DNA of 63,462 nt, from positions 1-63,462 of the forward strand of contig PXBF01000055.1 in assembly GCA_003567005.1 (NCBI GenBank), in the 5' to 3' direction. Made by a program: the position numbers and the translations under genes. Under the pieces are notes generated by a model. That model was not told the DNA's origin. It did no database searches and saw only the letters and a list, made by a program, of their open reading frames with translations. This DNA is from PVC group bacterium (GTDB lineage Bacteria; Verrucomicrobiota; Kiritimatiellia; UBA8416). Within the stretch, counting starts at the first letter, position 1. Each line of letters opens with the position of its first letter. Shown piece by piece: positions 8,711 to 17,166 of the stretch.

Positions 8711-10459
8711 TTAATCCTTGAGCTTGTAAACAGGGCGCGATTTGTAATGCGTATGCAAATATTGATGCGCTTTCTCGCTTAGTGGCTCACCCAGAAAATC
8801 CTTGTAGATCCGCTGGATCTCCGGATTTTCATGCGAACAACGCACGACACTCTTCTCGTCATCCTTATAGATGCCGGCAATACGCATACTGCGTACTTCA
8901 TCCGTGGCACCGTGCGGCTGCCCACCCCCGCCGATGCATCCTCCGCGGCATGCCATCACTTCAATAAAGTGATACGGCGTTTCTTCGCCCTTCTCACGCG
9001 CAGCCCGTACTTTATCCAACACTTGCTCGATGTTGCTCATGGTATGGGCCACGGCAATACGCACTTCCTGACCGTCGACATCCAATGCCGCCTCTTTCAC
9101 CCCTTCGAGTCCACGGACATCCTCAAACTCGACCTTCGGTAACTTCTTGCCTGTCATCAAAGTCACGGCTGTACGTAAAGCAGCCTCCATTACTCCGCCC
9201 GTAACACCGAAAAGCGTACCTGCCCCCGCATAGGTACCCAGAATGGAATCCGCCTCCTCCTCGGGCAGATTACGGAAATCCACACCCGCAGACTTGATCA
9301 TCCTGCTCAGCTCGCGCGTCGTCAGAACCACATCCACATCCTTGTACCCCGTGGAGTACATGTCTTCAGTCCGCGTCAATTCATATTTCTTCGCAGTACA
9401 GGGCATGATCGATACCATGAAAATATTTTCGGGCTTCACGCCGATGCTCTCGGCATAATAAGTCTTCGCTACGGCCCCCATCATCTGTTGCGGGCTCTTA
9501 GCCGTCGAAAAATTCGGCACAAAATCAGATGCAAACTTTTCCATGTAATCCGTCCAGGCCGGACAGCAGCTGGTGATCAACGGCAAAGGGCCATCCCCTT
9601 TCATCCGCTGCAGAAACTCGTTGCCTTCTTCCATGATCGTGAGGTCAGCCGAGAAGTTCGTATCGAATACCGCCTTGAAGCCGAGACGACGCAACGCTGC
9701 ATACAACTTACCGGTAAGGATTTCTCCACTCTCGTACCCAAACGCCTCACCAATCGCAACACGTACCGCAGGCGCAATCTGAACCACGCAGTACTTCTCC
9801 TCGTCTGCCAGCGCAACATGCACCTGCTTGCTGTCGGATTTTTCATAAATAGCACCTACAGGACAATGCGCCGAACACTGCCCGCATTTGATACAAGGGC
9901 TATCGTTCAATTGAACATCAGCCGCCGGCGCAATCCGCATTTCATCCCCGCGTCCCAGAAACTCCAATGCCCAAACACCCTGCATTTGCTGGCAAACCGC
10001 CGCACAACGCCCACAGGAAATGCACTTCACGGGATTCACTTCAATCGACGGCGTCGAACGGTCGATCGGCAGCTCACTCAATCGCTTGGGAAAATCAAAT
10101 TCCCGAATCCCGAATTCCTCGGACAACGTCTGTAACTCGCAGTTGCCGCTCCGGGCACAACTCAAGCATTCGTTCGGATGCCGCGAAAGAATCAATTGCA
10201 ACACGGTCCGCCGCACATCGTAAAGTTCCGTATCGTGCGTCGTGACCTGCATCCCGTCCCCGCAAGGTGTTGCACAGGCACGCACCATCTTCGGAGAACC
10301 TTCCACCTTGACCACGCAGATCCCGCAGGCCCCCCAGGGCTCACAATCCTCGTGATAACACAACCGCGGAACTTTAACCCCGACCAGCTCGGCCGCCTTC
10401 AGAATCGTGGTTCCTTCTGGAACCTCCACGGCAATTCCATTGATTTCAAGTTTTGTCAT
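8711..10459 (-). CDS. hydA: NAD-linked [FeFe] hydrogenase catalytic subunit HydA
   Basis: A 582-residue iron hydrogenase that interconverts protons and H2. Order: plant-type [2Fe-2S] domain (C34, C45, C48, C62), His-Cys [4Fe-4S] site (H94, C98, C101, C107), two ferredoxin clusters (C146-C156, C189-C199), then the H-cluster domain with L1 'TSCCPAW' (C298), L2 'MPCTAKKYE' (C354) and L3 'MACRGGCIGGGGQP' (C504, C508). All H-cluster cysteines are present. The C-terminal small-subunit helix region is included; the extra C-terminal [2Fe-2S] domain of Thermotoga-type HydA is absent. It is last in the hydC-ATPase-2Fe2S-hydB-hydA operon, 22 nt after hydB. The ATG at 10459 follows AAGGTGG. With HydBC it is expected to be an electron-bifurcating or NAD-dependent enzyme; that is family knowledge. 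Confidence 0.96.
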   Translation of the reverse strand: MTKLEINGIAVEVPEGTTILKAAELVGVKVPRLCYHEDCEPWGACGICVVKVEGSPKMVRACATPCGDGMQVTTHDTELYDVRRTVLQLILSRHPNECLSCARSGNCELQTLSEEFGIREFDFPKRLSELPIDRSTPSIEVNPVKCISCGRCAAVCQQMQGVWALEFLGRGDEMRIAPAADVQLNDSPCIKCGQCSAHCPVGAIYEKSDSKQVHVALADEEKYCVVQIAPAVRVAIGEAFGYESGEILTGKLYAALRRLGFKAVFDTNFSADLTIMEEGNEFLQRMKGDGPLPLITSCCPAWTDYMEKFASDFVPNFSTAKSPQQMMGAVAKTYYAESIGVKPENIFMVSIMPCTAKKYELTRTEDMYSTGYKDVDVVLTTRELSRMIKSAGVDFRNLPEEEADSILGTYAGAGTLFGVTGGVMEAALRTAVTLMTGKKLPKVEFEDVRGLEGVKEAALDVDGQEVRIAVAHTMSNIEQVLDKVRAAREKGEETPYHFIEVMACRGGCIGGGGQPHGATDEVRSMRIAGIYKDDEKSVVRCSHENPEIQRIYKDFLGEPLSEKAHQYLHTHYKSRPVYKLKD

Positions 10460-10481
10460 GATATCCACCTTGTCTTTCCTA

Positions 10482-12269
10482 CTACGATTTGATGACAGCA
10501 TTAAACTTACAGGCCTCCAGACAGGCACCGCACTTCACGCAGCGCTCTTGATCAATCACATGCGGTAGCTTGCGGTCACCGGCAATACAATTGACTGGAC
10601 AACGACGGGCACATACCGTGCAGCCGATACACGCTTCCGGATCAATCTCGAATCGCACAAGCGCCGTGCATTTGCCCGCCGGACAATGACGATCCTGAAT
10701 ATGGTTGTTCAGCTCATCTTCAAAATGCCGGATAATCGATAAAACTGGATTCGGGGTTGTTTGCCCCAGACCACAAAGGGAGGCACGCTGCATGGCAACC
10801 GAAAGCTGCTTCATGTGCGCAAGATCATCCTCCGTTCCCGTACCCTTGGATATGCGATCCAGAAGCGTCAATAACGTCTTGCCCCCAATCCGGCAAGGGG
10901 CACATTTTCCGCAACTCTCATCTACCGAAAAGTCAAGATAGAACTTGGTTACATCAAGGACACAGTCATCTTCATCCATGACAATCATGCCGCCGGACCC
11001 GACAATGGATCCCAGCTTGCTCAGATTTTCATAATCAATCGGCGTATCCAGATATTCCTCGGGAATCAAACCACCGGAAGGGCCACCGGTCTGAACCGCC
11101 TTGAATGTCTTGCCACCTATGATTCCGCCACCGATCCCGAAGACAATTTCGCGCAGGGTCGTGCCCATCGGAACCTCGATCAGACCGGAATTCTTAACCT
11201 TGCCCGTCAAGGCAAACACTTTCGTTCCCTTGGATGTCTCCGTGCCAATCCGCGCATACCAATCCCCACCTTTCATGATAATGACTGGAATGCTGGCATA
11301 CGTCTCCACGTTGTTAATCACGGTCGGCTTGTCCCAAAGTCCCTTGACGGCTGGGAAAGGTGGACGCGGACGCGGCATACCCCGACTGCCTTCCGTCGAG
11401 GCAATCAGGGCCGTTTCCTCACCGCAGACAAAAGCCCCGGCCCCCAAACGAATCTCGATATCAAAGCAGAAATCCGTGCCGAGCACCTGATCCCCCATCA
11501 AACCATATTCCTTGGCCTGGCGAATCGCCCGCTTTAAACGCGCAATGGCTAACGGGTATTCGGCGCGAATGTAAATAATCCCTTTCGATGAACCGCAGGT
11601 GTACCCCGCTATCATCATCGCCTCAAGAATCGAATGCGGATCGCCCTCCAACGTACTGCGGTCCATGTAAGCACCCGGATCACCCTCGTCCGCGTTGCAC
11701 ATCACATACTTTTCGGGATTCGTAACCTGGCGCGTAAACTCCCACTTGCGCCATGTCGGAAAGCCGGCACCACCCCGACCGCGCAAATCAGACTTGCGCA
11801 GCTCGGTAATAACATCCTCGGGGGTCATCTCGAACAACACCTTCTCCAATGCCACATAGCCATCGCGCGTAATATACTCGTCAATGGAGTCCGGATCAAT
11901 CACGCCACAGTTGCGCAGCACAATACGCACCTGCTTCTGGTAAAAATCAATATCCTCCAGCTTTGCATGCAGCTTGCTTTGCTGCTGGTCATAGCACAAA
12001 CGCGCAACCGGCTTTCCCGCAACAAGGTGTTCCTGCACGATGGCCGCCGCATCGGAAGGCTGCACCTCTACATAAAGCGTTTCCTCGGGCAATATCTTGA
12101 CAACGGGGCCTTTTGCGCAGAAACCAAAACAGCCCGTCTTGACAACCTGCACCGTCGCCCCAAGCCCGGAAGCAGCAACTTCGCGCTGTAATGCCTCCTG
12201 CAGCAGATGATTCTTGTCAGCGTCGCAGCTCTCCCCGCTGCATACCAATAGATACTTTTGATTGGCCAT
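10482..12269 (-). CDS. hydB: NAD-linked hydrogenase subunit HydB (NuoF-like flavoprotein)
   Basis: A 595-residue diaphorase subunit carrying the NAD(H) and FMN sites. The N-terminal thioredoxin-like [2Fe-2S] domain has C10, C15, C47 and C51. The NuoF core shows 'LRGRGGAGFPTWRKW' (FMN/NADH glycine-rich loop), 'CNADEGDPGAYMDRS', and the cluster-binding 'ESCGKCAPCRIGG'. Two C-terminal [4Fe-4S] ferredoxin motifs follow ('CIGCTVCARRCPVNCI', 'CVKCGACLEACKFNAV'). This domain order is that of HydB/HndC in bifurcating hydrogenases, where the flavin splits electrons between NAD and ferredoxin. Start at 12269 follows GAGAGGG. It is separated from hydA by 22 nt and from the upstream 2Fe-2S gene by 15 nt. 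Confidence 0.95.
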   Translation of the reverse strand: MANQKYLLVCSGESCDADKNHLLQEALQREVAASGLGATVQVVKTGCFGFCAKGPVVKILPEETLYVEVQPSDAAAIVQEHLVAGKPVARLCYDQQQSKLHAKLEDIDFYQKQVRIVLRNCGVIDPDSIDEYITRDGYVALEKVLFEMTPEDVITELRKSDLRGRGGAGFPTWRKWEFTRQVTNPEKYVMCNADEGDPGAYMDRSTLEGDPHSILEAMMIAGYTCGSSKGIIYIRAEYPLAIARLKRAIRQAKEYGLMGDQVLGTDFCFDIEIRLGAGAFVCGEETALIASTEGSRGMPRPRPPFPAVKGLWDKPTVINNVETYASIPVIIMKGGDWYARIGTETSKGTKVFALTGKVKNSGLIEVPMGTTLREIVFGIGGGIIGGKTFKAVQTGGPSGGLIPEEYLDTPIDYENLSKLGSIVGSGGMIVMDEDDCVLDVTKFYLDFSVDESCGKCAPCRIGGKTLLTLLDRISKGTGTEDDLAHMKQLSVAMQRASLCGLGQTTPNPVLSIIRHFEDELNNHIQDRHCPAGKCTALVRFEIDPEACIGCTVCARRCPVNCIAGDRKLPHVIDQERCVKCGACLEACKFNAVIKS

Positions 12270-12284
12270 ACAATCCCTCTCGTT

Positions 12285-12677
12285 TTACTGCATAATGTCA
12301 GCTGCGGGTTTGTCGAAGATATATTCGCCCACCAACTGGTCGTTCATAATGTGTTCTTGTACAATCCGCCGGCCCACAGCAGCATCCACCTTCCCGTAAA
12401 GAATCCCCGGCATCCCCGGCTTGACAACTTCCACGGATGGCTCGCTGGCACAAAGCCCCATGCAGCCCGTGCGTTTGACCACTACATTCGCAAGCGCATG
12501 TTTTGCAACCTCATCCTCGATCGCCTTCAGCGCCACCTCCGCCCCGGCGGCAATACCGCAGGTACCCGTCCCGATAATGACTTCCGTGGTACGGCCATCG
12601 GCCTCTCGCTGCGCGCGAACCGCGCGCTGCTTCTGAGCGCGAAATGCCTGCAATTCTTCCCGTGTCATGGCTCCCAT
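12285..12677 (-). CDS. Thioredoxin-like [2Fe-2S] ferredoxin protein (HndB-like) of the hydrogenase operon
   Basis: A 130-residue protein with one thioredoxin-like [2Fe-2S] domain: 'GTGTCGIAAGAEV' supplies the first cysteine and 'RTGCMGLCASEPSVEV' the later pair, close to the N-terminal domain of HydB and to HndB of NADP-reducing hydrogenases. Only three cysteines are obvious in the visible motifs (GTC, GC, LC), so the fourth ligand is uncertain. It most likely relays electrons within the complex. Start at 12677 is supported by AAGGA 7 nt upstream. It begins only 4 nt after the end of the ATPase gene, so translation is probably coupled. Confidence 0.85.
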   Translation of the reverse strand: MGAMTREELQAFRAQKQRAVRAQREADGRTTEVIIGTGTCGIAAGAEVALKAIEDEVAKHALANVVVKRTGCMGLCASEPSVEVVKPGMPGILYGKVDAAVGRRIVQEHIMNDQLVGEYIFDKPAADIMQ

Positions 12678-12681
12678 TCCC

Positions 12682-13227
12682 CTATCCTTTCTGTAACGCC
12701 TCTTCCTGCGAGGCTATATATTCCTGCATCAACGTCAACGAGGCTGATGTTTCCAAATCTCCAAGGGCCTCCCGCAATGAACGGCGGGTCAACCTATATT
12801 CCCCGGCCTCCGACTGCCGGATGAAACGCAATTCGTAATCGCCGGGGAACATCATCAACGCCCCCACTGCGCCCGCCAGATCCCCGGGCGGCGGAACATC
12901 TGGATGCGCCCGCTCCAGGCAAAACCGGACTTCCGTGCCACGACCAACCTCTGAAACCAGTTCCCAGCGTCCCCCCGTCTCCTCAACCATCTGGCGCAAA
13001 AAGGCTAATCCCAACCCTACCTTGCGGTGCTTGTGCTTGCGCCCATCCGTATAAAATGGGTCAAGCGCTTTGATTTGTGTCTCTGCCGACATCCCGCAAC
13101 CGTTGTCTGATACCGACAACTCTTGCCGATCGCCTGCTTCCCGCCACATCACCGTTATCTCTGTGGCTCCGGCCTCAATTGCGTTCTGCACGAGGTCCAG
13201 CAATTGATCACATATCGAGGCGTGCAT
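12682..13227 (-). CDS. HATPase_c-domain protein of the hydrogenase operon
   Basis: A 181-residue protein whose first 110 residues are a GHKL ATP-binding domain: N-box 'DLVQNAIEAGA', G1 'VSDNGCGM', G2 'KVGLGLAFLRQM'. There is no histidine-phosphotransfer domain, so it is not a complete sensor kinase. Small ATPases of this kind sit between hydC and hydB in many clostridial and thermotogal hydrogenase operons; their role (regulation or maturation) is not settled. The gene begins 2 nt after the hydC stop and its end is 4 nt from the next gene, so it is firmly inside the operon. The C-terminal 70 residues are not recognised. Confidence 0.85.
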   Translation of the reverse strand: MHASICDQLLDLVQNAIEAGATEITVMWREAGDRQELSVSDNGCGMSAETQIKALDPFYTDGRKHKHRKVGLGLAFLRQMVEETGGRWELVSEVGRGTEVRFCLERAHPDVPPPGDLAGAVGALMMFPGDYELRFIRQSEAGEYRLTRRSLREALGDLETSASLTLMQEYIASQEEALQKG

Positions 13228-13229
13228 GC

Positions 13230-13733
13230 CTACTTGCCCCGGTACTGCGCCAGAATGCCCGGCAAATCATCCGCGGTTAAATTACCAAATACCTCCCCAT
13301 CCACCGTCAAAACGGGTGCCAACCCACAACAACCGATACAACGGACAGCCTCTATGCCAAATTCCCCGTCATCGGTCACACTGCCATTGCTGCAGCCCAA
13401 CAGCATCTCCAACTCATTGATCAAATCTTGTCCGCCCTTGAGATAACAGGCGGTACCCATACAAACCGCAATCGAATGCCGCCCCGGACGCACCATCCGG
13501 AAAAAATGATAAAAGGTGATGACGCCGTACACCTTTGCCACGGGCACGTCCAAGCGTTCCGCCACTTCAAAAGCCACCGAACGCGGAATATAACCGAAAT
13601 GCTCCTGCACCTGATGCAATACCATGATGACATTCCCCGGCTGCGGCTTCCACTCCTCAACAAATGCCACCAATTCCGGCGTCAGCTTTTCATCACCAGC
13701 CGAACCGGCAACCTGCGAACGTTCCTCACTCAA
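13230..13733 (-). CDS. hydC: NAD-linked hydrogenase subunit HydC (NuoE-like)
   Basis: A 167-residue thioredoxin-like [2Fe-2S] subunit of the NuoE family. Ligands are C91 and C96 (AVCMGTACYLKG) and C132 and C136 (VRCIGCCGLAP); an N-terminal helical part (about 15-75) contains 'VLHQVQEHFGYIP', typical of the family. It passes electrons to the flavin of HydB. It opens the leftward hydrogenase operon. The start is a TTG at 13733, supported by AGGAGG six nucleotides upstream; there is no good ATG before the conserved region. It is divergent from rex across 270 nt of AT-rich sequence, which suggests control by Rex. Confidence 0.94.
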   Translation of the reverse strand: MSEERSQVAGSAGDEKLTPELVAFVEEWKPQPGNVIMVLHQVQEHFGYIPRSVAFEVAERLDVPVAKVYGVITFYHFFRMVRPGRHSIAVCMGTACYLKGGQDLINELEMLLGCSNGSVTDDGEFGIEAVRCIGCCGLAPVLTVDGEVFGNLTADDLPGILAQYRGK

Positions 13734-14004
13734 AGTCTACCTCCTGCCATCAGCAGCATTCTGGGTGCTGCCTCTCTTTTTCACCATACAAACAGTATGC
13801 GGGAAAACCCCCCCAGCCCATACCTACCTGCGAATATTTCGGCCCCTCTTATAACAGCACAATATGACACAATCAAATCTTTTTTTTGCTAATTTTAATC
13901 GTTTATGTCGCAAAACATTTCAATAAAATCGAAAAAAACATTGATTATCAACAAAATTACAGTTATCTATTCATTCTTAATGTGACAAATGGAGCATATA
14001 AACA
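13734..14004. promoter_or_regulatory. Divergent hydC/rex control region
   Basis: A 271-nt region between the leftward hydrogenase operon and rightward rex, becoming very AT-rich from about 13850 to 14004. By position it should hold both promoters and a Rex operator. No clean TTGTGAA-N6-TTCACAA-type Rex palindrome was found. The best symmetric site is ATGT-N6-ACAT at 13905-13918, which is weak. The rex start lacks a strong Shine-Dalgarno site. Confidence 0.5.
13905..13918. promoter_or_regulatory. Weak candidate Rex operator (ATGT-N6-ACAT)
   Basis: A short inverted repeat with arms ATGT (13905-13908) and ACAT (13915-13918) around CGCAAA. The 6-nt spacing is that of Rex sites, but the arms are short and do not match the TGTGA/TCACA core. 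Confidence 0.15.
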
Positions 14005-14646
14005 ATGGAACATGACATAATAAAAAGGCTGTCTCAGTACAAAAAGATCCTCCAGAAACTACAGTCACTCGGCTTGGTCCGGGTTTTTTCGGATAACCTT
14101 AGTGATGCGCTTGGCATTTCCTCCTCGCTGGTACGCAAGGATTTTGCCACCTGTAACATTACGGGAAAACGGCGGGGGGGATATGTTGTTGAAGAACTGA
14201 TCGAGCGCCTTAACACGCTGCTGGGCAAAGATCAAGAGCAACAAATCATTATTGTCGGGTGTGGTAAGCTAGGTTTGGCCCTGATGAACCACAAGGGCTT
14301 CGCAAACGATCAAATCCGCGTTGCCGCCGGTTTTGATGTCGATCCTGCTCGCATCAACTCGGATGCCCCCGTACCCATCCTACCGGTCGACAAACTCGCA
14401 GCCTTTATTAGAAATCAGGGCATCCAGGTCGCCCTCCTGACGGTTCCCGAAGACGCGACCCTCACAATGCTTGAGCACCTGCGCCAGTGCGGCATCCATG
14501 GCATCTTGAACTTTGCCGCCGTACCGGTAAAATCTACCCCCGATTGTCACGTGCAAAACGTCAGCCTTGCGCTGGAAGTCGAAAAACTCTTTTATCTCAT
14601 TGTTTCTACAGCTGAAAACGCCAACTCGGAAGGAATTGCATCATGA
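14005..14646 (+). CDS. rex: Redox-sensing transcriptional repressor Rex
   Basis: A 213-residue repressor that senses the NADH/NAD+ ratio. The N-terminal winged helix (1-75) contains 'ALGISSSLVRKDFATCNITG', aligning with the Rex recognition helix (usually S..VRKDLSYFG). The Rossmann domain starts at 'IIIVGCGKLGLAL' (about 81-93, GxGxxG), and the domain-swapped C-terminal helix is present (NVSLALEVEKLFYLI). Rex releases DNA when NADH is high, so pairing with an NAD-linked hydrogenase is logical. It is the first gene of the rightward block, and its stop overlaps the next start (ATGA at 14643-14646). The recognition loop differs somewhat from the common SYFGxFGxRG form, so the operator may also differ. 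Confidence 0.93.
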   Translation: MEHDIIKRLSQYKKILQKLQSLGLVRVFSDNLSDALGISSSLVRKDFATCNITGKRRGGYVVEELIERLNTLLGKDQEQQIIIVGCGKLGLALMNHKGFANDQIRVAAGFDVDPARINSDAPVPILPVDKLAAFIRNQGIQVALLTVPEDATLTMLEHLRQCGIHGILNFAAVPVKSTPDCHVQNVSLALEVEKLFYLIVSTAENANSEGIAS

Positions 14647-14993
14647 CGTTTGCCGACCTCATTCCCACTTTGCATGCTACAGTATTTGTATCTGGCTCGG
14701 AGATGGAAACGCGACCCGTTCAACACGTCATCGCGTCCGATCTGATGAGCGATGTCCTGGTGGCACATCTGGATGATTTTGTCTTGGTCACATCACTGGC
14801 CTCCGACCAGATGATCCGGACGGCCGATCTTGTTGGTGCCACAGGGGTTATTCTCGTGAACGACAAGCACCCCCCTGCCGGTCTTACCCGATTGGCCAAA
14901 GATCTGGATATTCCCTTACTGGGCACTGCCTTGACCAAATTCGCGGCATGCCTCGCAATCGGCAAAGCCCTGGAGAAAGGGACCCCGGTATGA
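14643..14993 (+). CDS. DRTGG-domain protein
   Basis: A 116-residue protein made almost wholly of one DRTGG-like domain ('IASDLMSDVLVAHLDDFVLV', 'TADLVGATGVILVNDKHPP'). In other bacteria this domain is fused to CBS domains or to phosphotransacetylase, and it occurs in hydrogenase-linked clusters; it probably binds a nucleotide or small effector. It overlaps rex by four nucleotides and the CBS-ATPase gene by four, so translation is coupled along the block. A second, diverged copy lies at 15915-16247. Biochemical function unknown. Confidence 0.8.
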   Translation: MTFADLIPTLHATVFVSGSEMETRPVQHVIASDLMSDVLVAHLDDFVLVTSLASDQMIRTADLVGATGVILVNDKHPPAGLTRLAKDLDIPLLGTALTKFAACLAIGKALEKGTPV

Positions 14994-15928
14994 ACCGCCT
15001 GCCAGACCTCAGCCCGGACAAATCTCCCCTCACGCTGGTAGAGGTCATCTATTCCACAACGATTCGCGAGGTCATGTCAACGGACCCTATCACCGTAGAA
15101 CGCAATACACCCATGTCAACCGTCCAGCAGCTCATGCGGGATCAAGGCATAAGCGGTCTTCCTGTCGCCGAACAAGGACGCCTCTTCGGAATTGTAAGTG
15201 TCCAGGATCTGATTGAAGCCCTGCAACAGGGTAAACTGAACGTAGCCGTCTCAAACTGCATGACCGAACGCGTGGTCACACTGGAAGAGGATATGCCACT
15301 ATCCATGGCCATTTCCACTTTCAGCAAATATCGCTTTGGCCGTTTCCCTGTTCTAAATGCCGCCCAGCGCCTGACCGGTATCATTTCGGTCCGCGATATC
15401 AACGTAACGCTTGTCAACCGCTTGTTGCAGCAGGTATCAAAATTCGAATCCATGTTTGATAGCGAGGTAACCCCCGGCATAGAACTCAACCGTGTCTTCC
15501 ATACCCGCCAACACGATTTTGAAAACGGCGGCAAGGCATCCACAACGATCAAGAAACATCTCGTGGACCACCATGTTGACCGTAGCCTCGTCAAACGCGT
15601 CGCGATTGCCTCCTACGAGCTGGAAATGAACCAGGTCGTGCACTCCATCGGCGGCACCATCAGCTATCGCATCACCCCCGAAGCCGTGGAAATCCTTGTC
15701 CAGGACCGTGGGCCGGGCATTGAGAATGTTGACCAGGCTTTGACCGAAGGCTTCACCACGGCTAATGAATGGATCAAATCGCTCGGATTCGGTGCCGGTC
15801 TCGGCTTGCCCAATGCCAAACGCGTCTCCGATATATTCTTTATTCATTCGGAGCCTGGCGTTGGTACTACGGTTAAAGCCGTTGTGTATTTACAACCCAA
15901 AAAGGAGGAAAAACATGAAACTGAGTGA
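14990..15928 (+). CDS. CBS-pair plus GHKL ATPase domain protein
   Basis: A 312-residue protein. Residues about 25-140 form two CBS domains ('VMSTDPITVERNTPMSTVQQ', 'GIVSVQDLIEALQQG', 'MTERVVTLEEDMPLSMAIST'), which bind adenine nucleotides. Residues about 190-300 form an anti-sigma-type HATPase ('ASYELEMNQVVHSIGGTI', 'VQDRGPGIENVDQAL', 'LGFGAGLGLPNAKRVSD'). The architecture suggests a kinase or ATP switch that reads energy charge. An in-frame ATG lies 42 nt earlier, but the ATG at 14990 overlaps the previous stop (ATGA) after GGAG, which fits the coupled layout. It appears with the hydrogenase operon in anaerobes; a regulatory role is inferred. Confidence 0.85.
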   Translation: MNRLPDLSPDKSPLTLVEVIYSTTIREVMSTDPITVERNTPMSTVQQLMRDQGISGLPVAEQGRLFGIVSVQDLIEALQQGKLNVAVSNCMTERVVTLEEDMPLSMAISTFSKYRFGRFPVLNAAQRLTGIISVRDINVTLVNRLLQQVSKFESMFDSEVTPGIELNRVFHTRQHDFENGGKASTTIKKHLVDHHVDRSLVKRVAIASYELEMNQVVHSIGGTISYRITPEAVEILVQDRGPGIENVDQALTEGFTTANEWIKSLGFGAGLGLPNAKRVSDIFFIHSEPGVGTTVKAVVYLQPKKEEKHETE

Positions 15929-16247
15929 AATGGCGACACATGCAAACTGGGCATCCCTGCAACCGGAGTTCGTCGATAGCGAGGTAGAGGCAGCATATAC
16001 ATCCGACCTATTGAGCGATGTCATGGCAAATGCCCACGATGCCGACGTGTTGATCACGATTCAGGCCCACAACAACACGATCGCCGTTGCGTCGCTTGCC
16101 GGGATCAAAGGAATTGTCATCTGTAATGACCGGTCCATACCAGAGGATATGCTCGCGTCGGCAGCCAAGGAAAAAATCGCTATTTTCCGAACATCACAAA
16201 ACCAATTTCAAACCTCCCAAACCGTTGCCAACGCATTGGATGCGTGA
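15915..16247 (+). CDS. Second DRTGG-like domain protein
   Basis: A 110-residue protein similar in layout to the one at 14643 ('YTSDLLSDVMANAHDADVLI', 'ASLAGIKGIVICNDRS'). The ATG at 15915 sits inside the end of the upstream gene (14-nt overlap) and is preceded by AAGGAGG, a strong site. Together with the first DRTGG protein it frames the CBS-ATPase gene, so the three probably act together as an energy- or redox-sensing unit. Role unknown beyond the domain. Confidence 0.8.
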   Translation: MKLSEMATHANWASLQPEFVDSEVEAAYTSDLLSDVMANAHDADVLITIQAHNNTIAVASLAGIKGIVICNDRSIPEDMLASAAKEKIAIFRTSQNQFQTSQTVANALDA

Positions 16248-16250
16248 GCA

Positions 16251-16955
16251 ATGCTCGCCGATCTACACAATCACTCCTGTTTGTCACCCTGCGCATCGCT
16301 CGAAATGAGTCCACGACGCCTGGCATGGGAAGCCGCGGCCGCTGGCATCGGACTGCTTGCCCTGACCGACCACAACTCTGCTCGCAACACGCCGGCCTTT
16401 TTCGTTGCGTGTCGTGAAGCTGACATCATGCCCTTGGCTGGACTCGAAATCACAACGCGAGAAGAATGTCACGTTCTTGCGCTTTTTGATGATCCCGAAG
16501 ATGCGCTTGCCATGGGGGAATGGGTATGGGAGGCCCTCCCTGCCTATCCTTTGGATGCAGAGAGGTTTGGAGATCAACCCGTTGTAGACAAGAATGAAAA
16601 CATTGTTGAAATGATCGACCGGCTACTGACCTCATCTATTGAGTACGTCTTCCATGAGGTACAGCACGAAACGGAGCGTAGAGGAGGATTATTTATTCCT
16701 GCGCACATCAACCGGCAAGCATTTAGCGTCGAATCCCAGCTCGGCTTTCTACCCCCTGGCACATACGATGCAATTGAAGTATTGGCACCAGAAGCCGAGA
16801 CATATCAACAACGATACCCCAACATACCTGTGATCACCTCATCAGATGCGCATCTCCCGAATCAGATTGCAACACAGCCTTTTTGTCTACAAACCAAAGA
16901 GGGCACCATATCTGCCATCCGAAAATCCCTGCGTGCTCTGTGCTCTCCACAGTAA
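16251..16955 (+). CDS. PHP-domain metal-dependent phosphoesterase
   Basis: A 234-residue PHP-superfamily protein. Metal-site motifs in order: 'DLHNHSCLSPC' (H6, H8), 'ALTDHNSARN', 'LAGLEITTREECHVLALF', 'FIPAHINRQ', 'ITSSDAHLPNQI'. These are the ligands of the trinuclear site in the PHP phosphoesterase branch. It starts 3 nt after the second DRTGG gene and ends the block. PHP genes with DRTGG and ATPase partners recur beside [FeFe] hydrogenase operons; the substrate is not known. Confidence 0.88.
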   Translation: MLADLHNHSCLSPCASLEMSPRRLAWEAAAAGIGLLALTDHNSARNTPAFFVACREADIMPLAGLEITTREECHVLALFDDPEDALAMGEWVWEALPAYPLDAERFGDQPVVDKNENIVEMIDRLLTSSIEYVFHEVQHETERRGGLFIPAHINRQAFSVESQLGFLPPGTYDAIEVLAPEAETYQQRYPNIPVITSSDAHLPNQIATQPFCLQTKEGTISAIRKSLRALCSPQ

Positions 16956-17166
16956 TCATCACATATCACCATCTTCCACATCCCCTTACTATCCTGCATA
17001 AACGATTACATAGGCAGAGAACATACCGCCTGCATCCACTAAAAAACAGGGATAATAGGATGTTGCCGCCCCCTATGCTGTTGACCGAGAAGCAATTGAT
17101 TGCTATAAATCCGTATTTAGTATAACCTGTATTCGTTTCTAAAACAACCAGCGGAAAGGTAGAATC
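16956..17166. other. Intergenic region, likely promoter for the CsgG-like gene
   Basis: A 211-nt gap without a gene. Near its end TTGATT (about 17094) and an AT-rich TATAAC (about 17119) could form a sigma-70 promoter with rather long spacing. GGAAAGG lies just before the ATG at 17167. No terminator hairpin with a T-run was seen after the PHP gene. Confidence 0.3.

Noticed and set aside
13734..14004. A firm Rex operator between hydC and rex.
   Set aside because: No TGTGA-N6-TCACA palindrome is present; only a weak ATGT-N6-ACAT was found.
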